Part shown: one piece after another, positions 17,961 to 26,198 of the stretch | How positions within the stretch are numbered: the stretch's first letter is position 1 | Layout: the number at the start of each line of letters is the position of its first letter | Source: Streptomyces sp. NRRL F-5630 | Lineage (GTDB): Bacteria; Actinomycetota; Actinomycetes; Streptomycetales; Streptomycetaceae | DNA: 64,000 bases | NCBI RefSeq assembly: GCF_000719475.1 | Contig: NZ_JOGO01000011.1 | Coordinates: 51,733-115,732, forward strand | Reading direction: 5' to 3' | Made by a program: the position numbers and the translations under genes | Notes under the pieces: model-generated | Database searches by the model: none | What the model saw: the letters and a program-made list of their open reading frames with translations, nothing else | Told to the model about the DNA's origin: nothing

Positions 17961-19256
17961 ATGCGGCGTGTGGTGCGGATGGCCGGGAGCGGGCTCGTGC
18001 TCGCCGGGCTGCTCGGCGGGGTGAGCGCGTGCGGAAACCCCTTCGGGGGCGAACACGCCGTCTTCGGGAAGCCGCTCGGCGAGCAGCTCAGGGCCGCCTC
18101 GCGGGCGAGTCAGGAAGGGCTCACCGCGCGCTTCGCCTCGCGCCTCGACTACGGCGGCGCGGGCACGAAGGCCACGGACGTCACCGCCGGCACGCTCGAC
18201 TGGGACCAGGACGTCGCCCGCGCCGAGCGCACCGTCCACGTCCCCGGCCCCCTCGCCGAGGCCGACGCGAGCGCCATCAGCGGGCGCGAGGAGCGCCGCG
18301 ACGTGCGGCAGACATACGCCGTGCGCGGCCACGGGAGCGTGTACGTGGCGGCGGACGGCGAGAAGGGCCGGACGTGGGTGCGCTTCACGTCCGCCGAGCG
18401 GAAGAAGCGCGGTCTCAACGGGGACAGCGACCTCAACCGCCTCAACGGCGCGGTCCTGCCCTACGGCGGCACCCTCGCCGAAGTCCTCCCGTACGCCAAG
18501 CCCGCCAAGGAGCCCACGCGCCTGTCGGGGGGTGGCCGCCGCTACACCGCGACCGTCCCCGCCGCGCACGCGGCCGATGTCCTGCCCGCCGCGCTCGCCC
18601 GTCCCCTGCGCCAGGCCGAACGCCTCGGCCACGCCAAGGGCTTCCCCGTCACCGTCACGACCGACGGCATGGGCCGCGTCGTGAAGATGACCGCCGACCT
18701 CGCCGCCCAGCTCGACGAGCTGCACACCCAGGGCCTCCTGAGCGACGTCACGACGCTCCGCTCCGAACTGCGCCTGAGCCGCTACGGACGCTGGCAGCGC
18801 GAGGACTTCCCCGGCGCGCACCGCCTCGTCACCTCGACGGAGACCCTCCGCACGGCACGCGGCCTCACGCCCGGCACGTGCGCCGACACCCAGCTCCTCG
18901 GCCTCGGCAGCCGTGCCCTCTTCCCCGTCGACTGCGCGGACCCCCACGACCTGTGGAAGTTCACGAGCGGCACCTACCGGCGCACCCTCGGCACCCTCGA
19001 AGGACTCGACGCCCTCCCGCTCGCCGCCTGCCGCGCCGGACTCGCCGAGGCGAAGCCGGTCAACGGCGCCCCGGACCCGAAGACGCTCACCGTGACCCGC
19101 GACGGCCTGCGCTACGCGGTCGTCAAGACCAACGGCACGACCAAGACGCCCCACTGGCGCGGGACGCCGCCCGCGAAGCTGCCGAAACACTCGGAACTGC
19201 GCGTCGAGGGCGACGCCTCCTGCCTCGTCACGACCGCCTACGAGCCGCTCTCGTAA
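17961..19256 (+). CDS. Putative surface lipoprotein
   Basis: 431-residue exported protein that I do not recognise as a named family. ATG at 17961 follows GGAGG at 8 nt. The signal is lipoprotein-type: RRVVRMAG, a hydrophobic stretch LVLAGLLGG, and the lipobox VSAC, so Cys near residue 23 should be lipidated. The mature part has two regions. Residues ~30-280 resemble the LppX/LprG-like or DUF-type domain seen in actinobacterial lipoproteins (HVPGPLAEADASAISGREERRDVRQTY and VTVTTDGMGRVVKMTADL). The C-terminal ~140 residues resemble a septum-formation-type domain with paired cysteines (PGTCADTQ, FPVDCADPHD). These comparisons are weak. It converges on glgX. Confidence 0.75.
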   Translation: MRRVVRMAGSGLVLAGLLGGVSACGNPFGGEHAVFGKPLGEQLRAASRASQEGLTARFASRLDYGGAGTKATDVTAGTLDWDQDVARAERTVHVPGPLAEADASAISGREERRDVRQTYAVRGHGSVYVAADGEKGRTWVRFTSAERKKRGLNGDSDLNRLNGAVLPYGGTLAEVLPYAKPAKEPTRLSGGGRRYTATVPAAHAADVLPAALARPLRQAERLGHAKGFPVTVTTDGMGRVVKMTADLAAQLDELHTQGLLSDVTTLRSELRLSRYGRWQREDFPGAHRLVTSTETLRTARGLTPGTCADTQLLGLGSRALFPVDCADPHDLWKFTSGTYRRTLGTLEGLDALPLAACRAGLAEAKPVNGAPDPKTLTVTRDGLRYAVVKTNGTTKTPHWRGTPPAKLPKHSELRVEGDASCLVTTAYEPLS

Positions 19257-19344
19257 CAGCCCCACGGAGAGGGCGCCAGGCGGCGCCGCCCCACGCCACG
19301 CCGCCCCACAACGCGCCGGTGCGCCCCCGCAAGAGGGCTCCCCT

Positions 19345-21645
19345 CTACTCCCGCACCCGCAGCACCACCACCGACCGCCCCTCCACCCGCACCGTCGCCC
19401 CCGCCGCGTGCACCGTCCCCGGCGCCTCCTCCTGCTCCTCCGCCGCCGTGTCCACGACGACCTCGTACGACGACGCCCACGGTGTTCCCGGCAGGGTGAG
19501 CAGGACCGGCTCGGGGTCCGCGTGGAGGAACAGCAGGAAGCTGTCGTCCACGACGGGCGCGCCCGCGGCCTCCCTGGCGGGCAGGTCGCGGCCCGAGAGG
19601 TACATGCCGAGGCTGCGGCCTGGCGCGTACCAGTCGTCCTCGGTCAGCTCCGTGCCGCGCGCCGTGAACCACGCGACGTCGCGCCGCCCGTCGGCGAAGA
19701 GCGCCCGGCCCGTGAAGAAGGACCGCCTGCGCAGTACGGGGTGCGCGCGGCGCAGCGCGACGAGCCGCGCGACGAGCGCGCACTGCGCGCGCCACTCGGG
19801 CGCGTCGAGCAGCGACCAGTCGAGCCAGCCGATCTCGTTGTCCTGGCAGTACGCGTTGTTGTTGCCGCCCTGGGTCCGCCCCAGCTCGTCCCCGGCGACG
19901 AGCATCGGGACACCGGTGGACAGGAGCAGCGTCGTGAGGTGGTTGCGGAGCTGACGCCGCCGCAGCGCGCGGATGCCCGGGTCCTCCGTCTCGCCCTCCG
20001 CGCCGTGGTTCCAGGAGCGGTTGTCGTCCGCGCCGTCCCTGTCGCCCTCGCCGTTCGCCTCGTTGTGCTTGTGGTCGTAGGTGACGAGGTCCCGGAGCGT
20101 GAACCCGTCGTGCGCCGTCACGAAGTTGACGCTCGCCTGCGGGCTGCGCCCGCTCCACGCGTACAGGTCGCTGGAGCCCGACAGGCGGTAGCCGAGGTCC
20201 CGTACGTCCGGCAGCGCGCCGCGCCAGAAGTCCCGCGCCGCGTCCCTGAAGCGGTCGTTCCACTCCGCCCACAGCGGGGGGAAGGCGCCCACCTGGTAGC
20301 CGCCCGAGCCCACGTCCCACGGCTCCGCTATGAGCTTGACGCGGCGCAGGACCGGGTCCTGCGCGATGACGGCGAGGAACGGCGCGAGCATGTCGAAGCG
20401 CTGCTCCTCGCCGTCCCGCCCGGCGCGCGCGAGCGCCGCCGCGAGATCGAAGCGGAAGCCGTCCACGCCCATCTCGCCGACCCAGTACCGCAGCGAGTCG
20501 GTCAGCAGCCGCAGGACCTGCGGCTGGACGACGTTCAGCGTGTTGCCGCACCCGGTGAAGTCGCGGTAGCGGCGCGCGTCCTGCTGGAGCCGGTAGTAGC
20601 CCCGGTTGTCGATGCCGCGCAGCGAGAGCATGGGGCCGCGCTCGTCGGCCTCGGCGGTGTGGTTGTAGACGACGTCGAGGATGACCTCGATTCCGGCGGC
20701 GTGCAGCGCGCGCACCATGTCGCGGAACTCGCCGACCTGTTCGCCCCGCGTGCCGCGCGAGGCGTACGCGGCGTGCGGCGCGAAGTAGCCGATCGAGTTG
20801 TACCCCCAGTAGTTGGTGAGGCCGCGCCGCAGCAGGTGGTCCTCGTGCGCGAACTGGTGCACGGGCAGCAGCTCGACGGCCGTCACCCCGAGCCGCTTGA
20901 GGTGCGCGAGCGCCGCCGGGTGCGCGAGCCCCGCGTACGTGCCGCGCAGGTGCGCGGGGATGCCGGGGTGCCGCATCGTGAAGCCCTTGACGTGCACCTC
21001 GTAGAGCACCGTGTCCGCCCACGGCGTCTTCGGTCTGCGGTCGTCGATCCACTCGGCGGCCGGGGACTCGTCGTGCACGACGACGCCCTTGGGCACGTAC
21101 GGGGCCGAGTCGCGGTCGTCGCGCACGGTGTCGGCGACGTGCTGCTCGGGCCAGTCGCGCACGTGCCCGTAGACCTCGGCCGGCAGGCGGAAGTCGCCGT
21201 CCACCGCGCGCGCGTACGGGTCGAGCAGGAGCTTCGACGGGTTCCACCGCGCCCCCGTCCACGGGTCCCAGCGGCCGTGCACCCGGTACCCGTAGCGCGT
21301 CCCCGGCGCGACGCCCGGCACGAAGCCGTGCCAGATCTGGTCCGAGCGCTCCGCGAGGCGCACGCGCCGCTCGTTCCCCTCCTCGTCGAACACGCACACC
21401 TCGACGGCCTCGGCGCCGCCCGCCCACAGCGCGAAGTTGGTGCCCGTGCGCCCCTCCGGGCCCCGGTGCCAGCGCGCGCCGAGCGGCGTCGGCGCGCCGG
21501 GCCAGGCGACGTCGCGGGCGAGGGCCCCGGGGCGCGCGGGGCGCGGGGGCGGGCCGTGCCCGGGGCCCGCGGTCGTCGTCGGCGGTCCCGGGTCCGTGCC
21601 CGGCTGCCGCCTCCCGGTCTCCTCCTGCTCGGCTGCGCTCGTCAC
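19345..21645 (-). CDS. glgX: Glycogen debranching enzyme
   Basis: GH13 isoamylase-type enzyme (766 residues) that hydrolyses alpha-1,6 branch points in phosphorylase-limited glycogen. GTG at 21645 has a consensus AGGAGG 7 nt upstream, which decides the start over the in-frame GTG at 21681. Residues 1-40 are a disordered Gly/Pro leader, then a CBM48-type N-domain (RWHRGPEGRTGTNFALWAG), then the barrel. Nucleophile Asp400 lies in GVDGFRFD, acid Glu441 in KLIAEPWDVG, and Asp513 in FVTAHDGFTL. It works with GlgP encoded 11 kb away. It stands alone and diverges from an L,D-transpeptidase gene, with an 18-bp hairpin in the gap. Confidence 0.94.
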   Translation of the reverse strand: MTSAAEQEETGRRQPGTDPGPPTTTAGPGHGPPPRPARPGALARDVAWPGAPTPLGARWHRGPEGRTGTNFALWAGGAEAVEVCVFDEEGNERRVRLAERSDQIWHGFVPGVAPGTRYGYRVHGRWDPWTGARWNPSKLLLDPYARAVDGDFRLPAEVYGHVRDWPEQHVADTVRDDRDSAPYVPKGVVVHDESPAAEWIDDRRPKTPWADTVLYEVHVKGFTMRHPGIPAHLRGTYAGLAHPAALAHLKRLGVTAVELLPVHQFAHEDHLLRRGLTNYWGYNSIGYFAPHAAYASRGTRGEQVGEFRDMVRALHAAGIEVILDVVYNHTAEADERGPMLSLRGIDNRGYYRLQQDARRYRDFTGCGNTLNVVQPQVLRLLTDSLRYWVGEMGVDGFRFDLAAALARAGRDGEEQRFDMLAPFLAVIAQDPVLRRVKLIAEPWDVGSGGYQVGAFPPLWAEWNDRFRDAARDFWRGALPDVRDLGYRLSGSSDLYAWSGRSPQASVNFVTAHDGFTLRDLVTYDHKHNEANGEGDRDGADDNRSWNHGAEGETEDPGIRALRRRQLRNHLTTLLLSTGVPMLVAGDELGRTQGGNNNAYCQDNEIGWLDWSLLDAPEWRAQCALVARLVALRRAHPVLRRRSFFTGRALFADGRRDVAWFTARGTELTEDDWYAPGRSLGMYLSGRDLPAREAAGAPVVDDSFLLFLHADPEPVLLTLPGTPWASSYEVVVDTAAEEQEEAPGTVHAAGATVRVEGRSVVVLRVRE

Positions 21646-21825
21646 CTTCCGGCCTCCTGGCGGCTCCGGGGACACTGGCACCGCGCGGCACCCGGGGCAC
21701 GTGGTGCGTGAGGTGCCCGAGGGGCGGCGTGCGGCATCCCGGCCGCGGCTCGGCGGTTTCGTCCCACCCCTGTTCTTCCCCTCGCGAAGGCTTCGCTCAC
21801 GTTTCGCCCCGGCGGGGCCCGGCGT

Positions 21826-21867
21826 TCACCGGGGTCCCGGCCCCCGCGCGGGCCGGGACCCCGGTGA
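21826..21867. promoter_or_regulatory. 18-bp perfect inverted repeat in divergent gap
   Basis: Arms tcaccggggtcccggccc (21826-21843) and its exact complement (21850-21867) flank a 6-nt loop ccgcgc. Pairing continues outward (ggcg/cgcc) past a one-base bulge. It lies between two divergent genes, 181 nt from the glgX start and 158 nt from the next start, where a terminator would not be expected. The rest of the 380-nt gap shows no gene. Confidence 0.7.
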
Positions 21868-22025
21868 CGCCTGGCGAGAAGAGCGCAGGTGGGAGCGGGA
21901 GTTGGAACGCAACAGTGACAAACGCGGGGGTCTCGGGCGTCCGGGTGTGTGGTTATCTGACCGTGCGGATCGAACGCGGGGGACGCACAGGCGCTTCCCG
22001 CGCGTGGGCGAGGGGAGACACCGGA

Positions 22026-23273
22026 GTGAGCGGGCGAGCGACGGCGTACGCGGGTGCGGGGTGGCTGCGGGGGAGCGGTGGCGGGGCGCGGGCCCTGCCC
22101 GCGCTGCTGCTCGGCGTGCTCCTGCTGCTCGTGACGGCGTGCAGTGGGGACGGGGACGGCGCGGGCGCGAACGGCAAGAACGGGGGCAAGGTCAAGCCGA
22201 GCCCGACGCTCTCGCAGGCCGTCGTGACCGTCGCGCCGAAGGACGGCGCCAAGGGCGTGGACACGAACGGCGCCCTGAAGATCACCGCGAGCAAGGGGAA
22301 GCTCACGAAGGTCCGGGTCGCCGACACCAAGGGCACCGCGGTCGCGGGCGACATCGTCGAGGGCGGCACGGCCTGGCGGCCGAAGCTGCACCTGGCCGCT
22401 TCGACCACGTACAAGGTGCACGCGGTCGCGAAGGACACGCACGGCCGCGAGTCGGCGAAGGACACGACGTTCACGACGCTCGTGCCGAAGAACACCTTCA
22501 TCGGCCGCTTCACGCCCGAGGACGGTTCGACGGTCGGGGTCGGGATGCCCGTCTCGCTCAACTTCTCGCGCGGCATCACGGACCCGAAGGCCGTCGAGCG
22601 CGGCATCAGGGTCACGGCCGAGCCCGACGTCGAGATCCGCCACAAGTGGTACGGCAACGACCGCCTCGACTTCCGCCCCGAGAGGTACTGGGCGCCGGGC
22701 ACGAAGGTGACGCTGACGCTCGCGCTCGACGGCGTCGAGGGCCGCCCGGGGGTCTACGGCGAGCAGTCCAAGTCGGTGCACTTCACGATCGGCCGCAGCC
22801 AGGTCTCCTACGTGGACGCGAAGGCGCACACGATGCGCGTGACCCGCGACGGCAAGACGGTCAAGAAGATCCCGATCACGGCGGGCGCCCCCAACAGCAC
22901 GACGTACAACGGGCAGATGGTCATCAGCGAGAAGTACAAGGTGACCCGTATGAACGGCGACACCGTCGGCTACGGCGGCGAGTACGACATCCCCGACGTC
23001 CCGCACGCCATGCGCCTGTCCACCTCGGGCACCTTCGTGCACGGCAACTACTGGGCGGGGCCCGGCGTCTTCGGCCACCAGAACGCGAGCCACGGCTGTG
23101 TGGGGCTGCGCGACGCGCGGGGCGGCGGCGACTCCTCGACGCCCGCCGCGTGGTTCTACAACGGCTCGCTCATCGGCGACGTCGTCGTCGTCTCGCACTC
23201 CCACGACAAGCAGATCCAGTGGTGGAACGGCCTCAACGGCTGGAACCTGCCGTGGGAGAAGTGGGAGAGCTGA
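22026..23273 (+). CDS. L,D-transpeptidase, lipoprotein type
   Basis: 415-residue cell-wall enzyme that forms 3-3 peptidoglycan cross-links. GTG at 22026 follows GGGGAGA at about 7 nt. The signal ends in LLLLVTACSGD, a lipobox, so it should be tethered outside the membrane. Two Ig-like domains occupy roughly residues 60-250 (VTVAPKDGAKGVDTNGALKI and FIGRFTPEDGSTVGV). The YkuD catalytic domain follows with HGNYWAGPGVFGHQNASHGCVGL, the nucleophile being Cys358. The usual SHGCVR(L/M) reads SHGCVGL here, so the conserved Arg is replaced by Gly one position before the Leu. The layout matches actinobacterial LdtMt2-type enzymes. Confidence 0.93.
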   Translation: MSGRATAYAGAGWLRGSGGGARALPALLLGVLLLLVTACSGDGDGAGANGKNGGKVKPSPTLSQAVVTVAPKDGAKGVDTNGALKITASKGKLTKVRVADTKGTAVAGDIVEGGTAWRPKLHLAASTTYKVHAVAKDTHGRESAKDTTFTTLVPKNTFIGRFTPEDGSTVGVGMPVSLNFSRGITDPKAVERGIRVTAEPDVEIRHKWYGNDRLDFRPERYWAPGTKVTLTLALDGVEGRPGVYGEQSKSVHFTIGRSQVSYVDAKAHTMRVTRDGKTVKKIPITAGAPNSTTYNGQMVISEKYKVTRMNGDTVGYGGEYDIPDVPHAMRLSTSGTFVHGNYWAGPGVFGHQNASHGCVGLRDARGGGDSSTPAAWFYNGSLIGDVVVVSHSHDKQIQWWNGLNGWNLPWEKWES

Positions 23274-23295
23274 CGGCCCCTTGGGGGCAACGGGC

Positions 23296-23327
23296 ACGGG
23301 GCGGCGCCTTCGCGGGCGGCGCCCCGT
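23296..23327 (+). terminator. Terminator-like hairpin after transpeptidase gene
   Basis: acggggcg (23296-23303) pairs with cgccccgt (23320-23327), and the stem continues inward after one mismatch for four more pairs. It begins 23 nt after the stop codon. Confidence 0.6.
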
Positions 23328-23447
23328 TCCCGCTCTCGCGTCTGCACCCGCCCGTGCCGTCCGCCGTCTCGTCCTCCGCGCCCCGCGCCCCGCGCCTGTG
23401 GTCAAGCGCACGTCCGCGCCCGTGACCCCGGCGCATAAGGTGCGGGC

Positions 23448-24215
23448 ATGACTGTGCTCCTCGACGTCGCCGAAGGTGTCGCCACCCTCACCCTCGACCG
23501 GCCCCCCATGAACGCGCTCGACGCCGCCGTGCAGGACAGCCTGCACGCGCTCGCGGGCGAGGTCACCCGCAGGGACGACGTCCGGGCCGTCGTGATCCGG
23601 GGCAGCGAGAAGGTCTTCGCGGCCGGGGCCGACATCAAGGAGATGCGCGGCATGAGCCACAAGGACATGGTCCTGCGCTCGCGCGCCCTCCAGGACGCGT
23701 TCACCGCCGTCGCGCGCGTCCCGAAGCCCGTCGTCGCCGCCGTCACCGGCTACGCGCTCGGCGGCGGCTGCGAACTCGCGCTGTGCGCCGACCACCGCGT
23801 CGCCGCCGAGAACGCCAAGCTCGGCCAGCCGGAGATCCTCCTCGGCCTCATCCCGGGGGCCGGCGGCACGCAGCGGCTCTCGCGCCTCGTCGGCCCCTCG
23901 CGCGCCAAAGACCTGATCTTCACCGGTCGTCAGGTCCGTGCGGACGAGGCGTTGCGGATCGGCCTCGTCGACCAGGTCGTCCCCGCCGAGGAGGTCTTCA
24001 CCACCGCGCACGCGTGGGCCGCGAAGCTCGCGAAGGGCCCGGCGCTCGCGCTGCGTGCCGCGAAGGAGGCCGTGGACGGCGGTCTGGAGACCGACATCGA
24101 CACCGGGCTCGCTCTCGAACGCACCTGGTTCGCGGGGCTGTTCGCGACCGAGGACCGCGAGATCGGGATGCGCAGCTTCGTCGAGGACGGGCCGGGCAAG
24201 GCACACTTCGGCTGA
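23448..24215 (+). CDS. Enoyl-CoA hydratase/isomerase
   Basis: 255-residue crotonase-fold enzyme, probably hydrating 2-enoyl-CoA in fatty acid beta-oxidation. Oxyanion-hole segments are FAAGADIKEM (~57-66) and GYALGGGCELAL (~101-112); the catalytic glutamate region is QPEILLGLIPGAGGTQRL (~126-143). Both glutamates expected of a true hydratase appear present (CELAL and PEILLG). Upstream, taaggt (23436-23441) followed by six bases and ATG reads either as a ribosome-binding site (AAGGTG) or as a -10 box of a leaderless transcript. It is not in an evident operon, so the substrate range is unknown. Confidence 0.92.
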   Translation: MTVLLDVAEGVATLTLDRPPMNALDAAVQDSLHALAGEVTRRDDVRAVVIRGSEKVFAAGADIKEMRGMSHKDMVLRSRALQDAFTAVARVPKPVVAAVTGYALGGGCELALCADHRVAAENAKLGQPEILLGLIPGAGGTQRLSRLVGPSRAKDLIFTGRQVRADEALRIGLVDQVVPAEEVFTTAHAWAAKLAKGPALALRAAKEAVDGGLETDIDTGLALERTWFAGLFATEDREIGMRSFVEDGPGKAHFG

Positions 24216-24526
24216 GCGGCCGCCGGGCGGGTACGCGCGGGCGCGGCCCCCGCGACCCGTCGCCCAGCTCGCCGCCCCCGGGCGCACGGGGGCGTGCACA
24301 CCCCGCGCGCGACGTCTTATGTCCGCCTTAAGCGAACCTTAAGAAACGGTGCGCACCCGGGGCGTGATCACTCGTCCGCACAGCGTCATCACCCCCGGTG
24401 ACAGCCGCCGGAGCTTTCCTTTTGCCTTCGGCATATGCCGGACGTGGTCTTCACGAGCGTTCCGGCGCCCCGTCATATTCCGCCGGAACGCGCACGCGGA
24501 CGGCTGGGGACCGCCATCATGGGGGC
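24216..24526. promoter_or_regulatory. Upstream region of HATPase gene with direct repeats
   Basis: 311 nt without a gene. It has two copies of ccttaag at 24326-24332 and 24337-24343, spaced exactly 11 bp, the layout of binding sites for OmpR-family response regulators. A further pair, cgtgatcac/cgtcatcac, follows at about 24363-24393. The function is inference. Confidence 0.45.
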
Positions 24527-25039
24527 ATGGCGGGGCTGGAGAGCACAACAGAGCACACGCGGCGGGCCGAGCAGGGCAGGCCCGTGGCACGGTGGACGCC
24601 GGGCGCGAAGGACGAACGCGCCCTGGCGGCCTTGGACGCGCACGGGAACCCGGCGGAGTCGGAGATCCGTGTCGAGGCGACCCCTGAGTCGGGGGGTGAG
24701 TTGCGCCGCCTCGCCGCGCTCGTCGTCACGGAGGAGTGGAGGCTGTCACCGGCACTCGCCGAGACCACCGCGCTTCTCGTCTCCGAACTGCTCGGCAACG
24801 CGGTGCGGCACGCGGGCGCGCGCTCCTTCGGGCTCCGCATGACGCGCAGGCCGGGACGCATCCGGGTCGAGTTCCGCGATCCCTCGCGGGCCCTGCCCTG
24901 CGTCATGCCGTCCCTCGGGACGGCCGTCACGAGCGGGTACGGGCTCGCGCTCGTGGAGCGGCTCAGCGAGCGGTGGGGCGTGGACCTGCTGCCCGTCGGC
25001 AAGAAGACGTGGTTCGAACTCCGCGCGACGGACCGCTGA
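24527..25039 (+). CDS. Stand-alone HATPase (anti-sigma/RsbW-like) protein
   Basis: 170-residue single-domain ATP-binding protein of the histidine-kinase-like ATPase fold that is abundant in Streptomyces. A short polar leader (1-45) precedes the domain. The N-box is ELLGNAVRHAGARS. The G1 region is degenerate (EFRDPSRALPCV in place of DxGxG), and G2 reads GYGLALVERLSERWGV. ATG at 24527 is chosen because the domain follows directly; its ribosome-binding site is poor, and the same frame is open to 24398. Such proteins usually act as anti-sigma factors or as kinases of STAS antagonists, but there is no sigma or antagonist gene next to it. Confidence 0.85.
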   Translation: MAGLESTTEHTRRAEQGRPVARWTPGAKDERALAALDAHGNPAESEIRVEATPESGGELRRLAALVVTEEWRLSPALAETTALLVSELLGNAVRHAGARSFGLRMTRRPGRIRVEFRDPSRALPCVMPSLGTAVTSGYGLALVERLSERWGVDLLPVGKKTWFELRATDR

Positions 25040-25141
25040 GGCGCCGCGCCCGCGCGGGTGCGCGCCGCTGACACGGCGTCATTTCGCCCGATATCCGGCC
25101 CCCGCGTTCACCCCGCCCAGGCCCTTTGAGGACCCGCCCCT

Positions 25142-25801
25142 TCAGGGCCCGTCCCCTCCCGGTGCCCGCCACAGCAGCGCCTCGGCCCCCACCGCGCGGT
25201 ACCCCGCCGCCTGGAACGCCCGCACGCTGCGGGCGTTCCCCGGGGCCTGCTGCGCCCATACCGCAGCGCCGGGCACGAGGTGACGCGCCGCCAGCGCGAG
25301 GGCCCGGCCCCGCCCCCGGACCGTTCCCCCGGTCCCCGCCGTCTCGATCGCCGTCTCCCAGCGCCCGCCCGGGCCCCTGCCGAGGAGCACCACATCGCCC
25401 TCGGCCGTCTCCCACACCCGTACCTCCGTGCGGCGCCGCAGCGCCCTGGCCACGCGCGGGTGTCCGTGCGCCGTGCTCTCCCGCAGCTCCAGCGGGGGCG
25501 GGCCCGGGAGCGCGGGGGCGACCGTCAGGAGGTCCACCGTGTCCATCCGCCGCCCGGTCCGCTCCAGGAGCGCGGAGAGGAAGGACGGGTGCAGGCTCGC
25601 GGCGAGCGGGTCGGAGCCTGCGCGCGCGAGCCGCTCCCGTACCCATCCCTCGTCCGTGTCGGCGAAGACGAAGGACCGCGCCGTCAGCGCGAGCACCCCG
25701 GCCTCGGGCTCCCCGGCCAGCGGCCACACCGTCGTCGTCCCGTCGGGCGCGGGGAAACGCCCCCGCGCAAGATCCGCGAAGAGCGCCCGCAGGTCCGTCA
25801 T
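25142..25801 (-). CDS. GNAT-family N-acetyltransferase
   Basis: 219-residue protein. ATG at 25801 has AAGGAG 9 nt upstream. The C-terminal half carries the acetyl-CoA-binding GNAT region: RGRGRALALAARHLVP resembles motif A and QQAPGNARSVRAFQAAGYRAVG is the conserved segment near the end, where Asn-Ala-x-Ser is typical. The N-terminal ~100 residues form a second, less conserved unit (VLALTARSFVFADTDEGWV). The substrate is unknown. It diverges from the EF-hand gene, with 104 nt between the starts. Confidence 0.83.
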   Translation of the reverse strand: MTDLRALFADLARGRFPAPDGTTTVWPLAGEPEAGVLALTARSFVFADTDEGWVRERLARAGSDPLAASLHPSFLSALLERTGRRMDTVDLLTVAPALPGPPPLELRESTAHGHPRVARALRRRTEVRVWETAEGDVVLLGRGPGGRWETAIETAGTGGTVRGRGRALALAARHLVPGAAVWAQQAPGNARSVRAFQAAGYRAVGAEALLWRAPGGDGP

Positions 25802-25905
25802 GATCCGTGCTCCTTCTTCCCGTGGCGGTCTCGCCCTCCTCCGGCCGGGAGGGGCCGGATACCCTGACGGCCTGACAGCAGCACCGAGAAGGGGTGGACG
25901 GGCCG

Positions 25906-26121
25906 ATGGCCGACATCGAAGAGGCACGCAGGACGTTCCAGCAGTTCGACGCCGACGGGGACGGCTTCATCACCGCCGACGAGTACAAGTCGGCCATGGC
26001 CCGCATGGGCGACTTCTACGTCACCGCCTCCGTCGCCGAGGCCATCATCGCCTCGAAGGACGCCAACGGCGACAAGCTCCTCTCCTTCGAGGAGTTCTGG
26101 GCGGGCGTCCACAAGGGCTGA
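25906..26121 (+). CDS. Two-EF-hand calcium-binding protein
   Basis: 71-residue calmodulin-like protein. Two canonical 12-residue loops are visible: Asp15-Asp17-Asp19-Phe21-Glu26 (DADGDGFITADE) and Asp52-Asn54-Asp56-Leu58-Glu63 (DANGDKLLSFEE). All calcium-ligating positions are intact in both. ATG at 25906 is preceded by GGGGTGG; GTG at 25894 would add four residues. There is no signal peptide, so it is cytoplasmic. Small proteins of this kind in Streptomyces are thought to buffer or sense calcium during development. A hairpin follows the stop. Confidence 0.93.
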   Translation: MADIEEARRTFQQFDADGDGFITADEYKSAMARMGDFYVTASVAEAIIASKDANGDKLLSFEEFWAGVHKG

Positions 26122-26130
26122 GCCGCGCGA

Positions 26131-26158
26131 GGGGCGGTCCGCACCCGCAGACCGCCCC
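26131..26158. terminator. Hairpin between EF-hand and ABC ATPase genes
   Basis: ggggcggtc (26131-26139) pairs with gaccgcccc (26150-26158) around a 10-nt loop, in a convergent gap. Confidence 0.65.
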
Positions 26159-26198
26159 CACGGGCACACGGACCCCCGCGCCCCGCCCCGCCCCGTTC

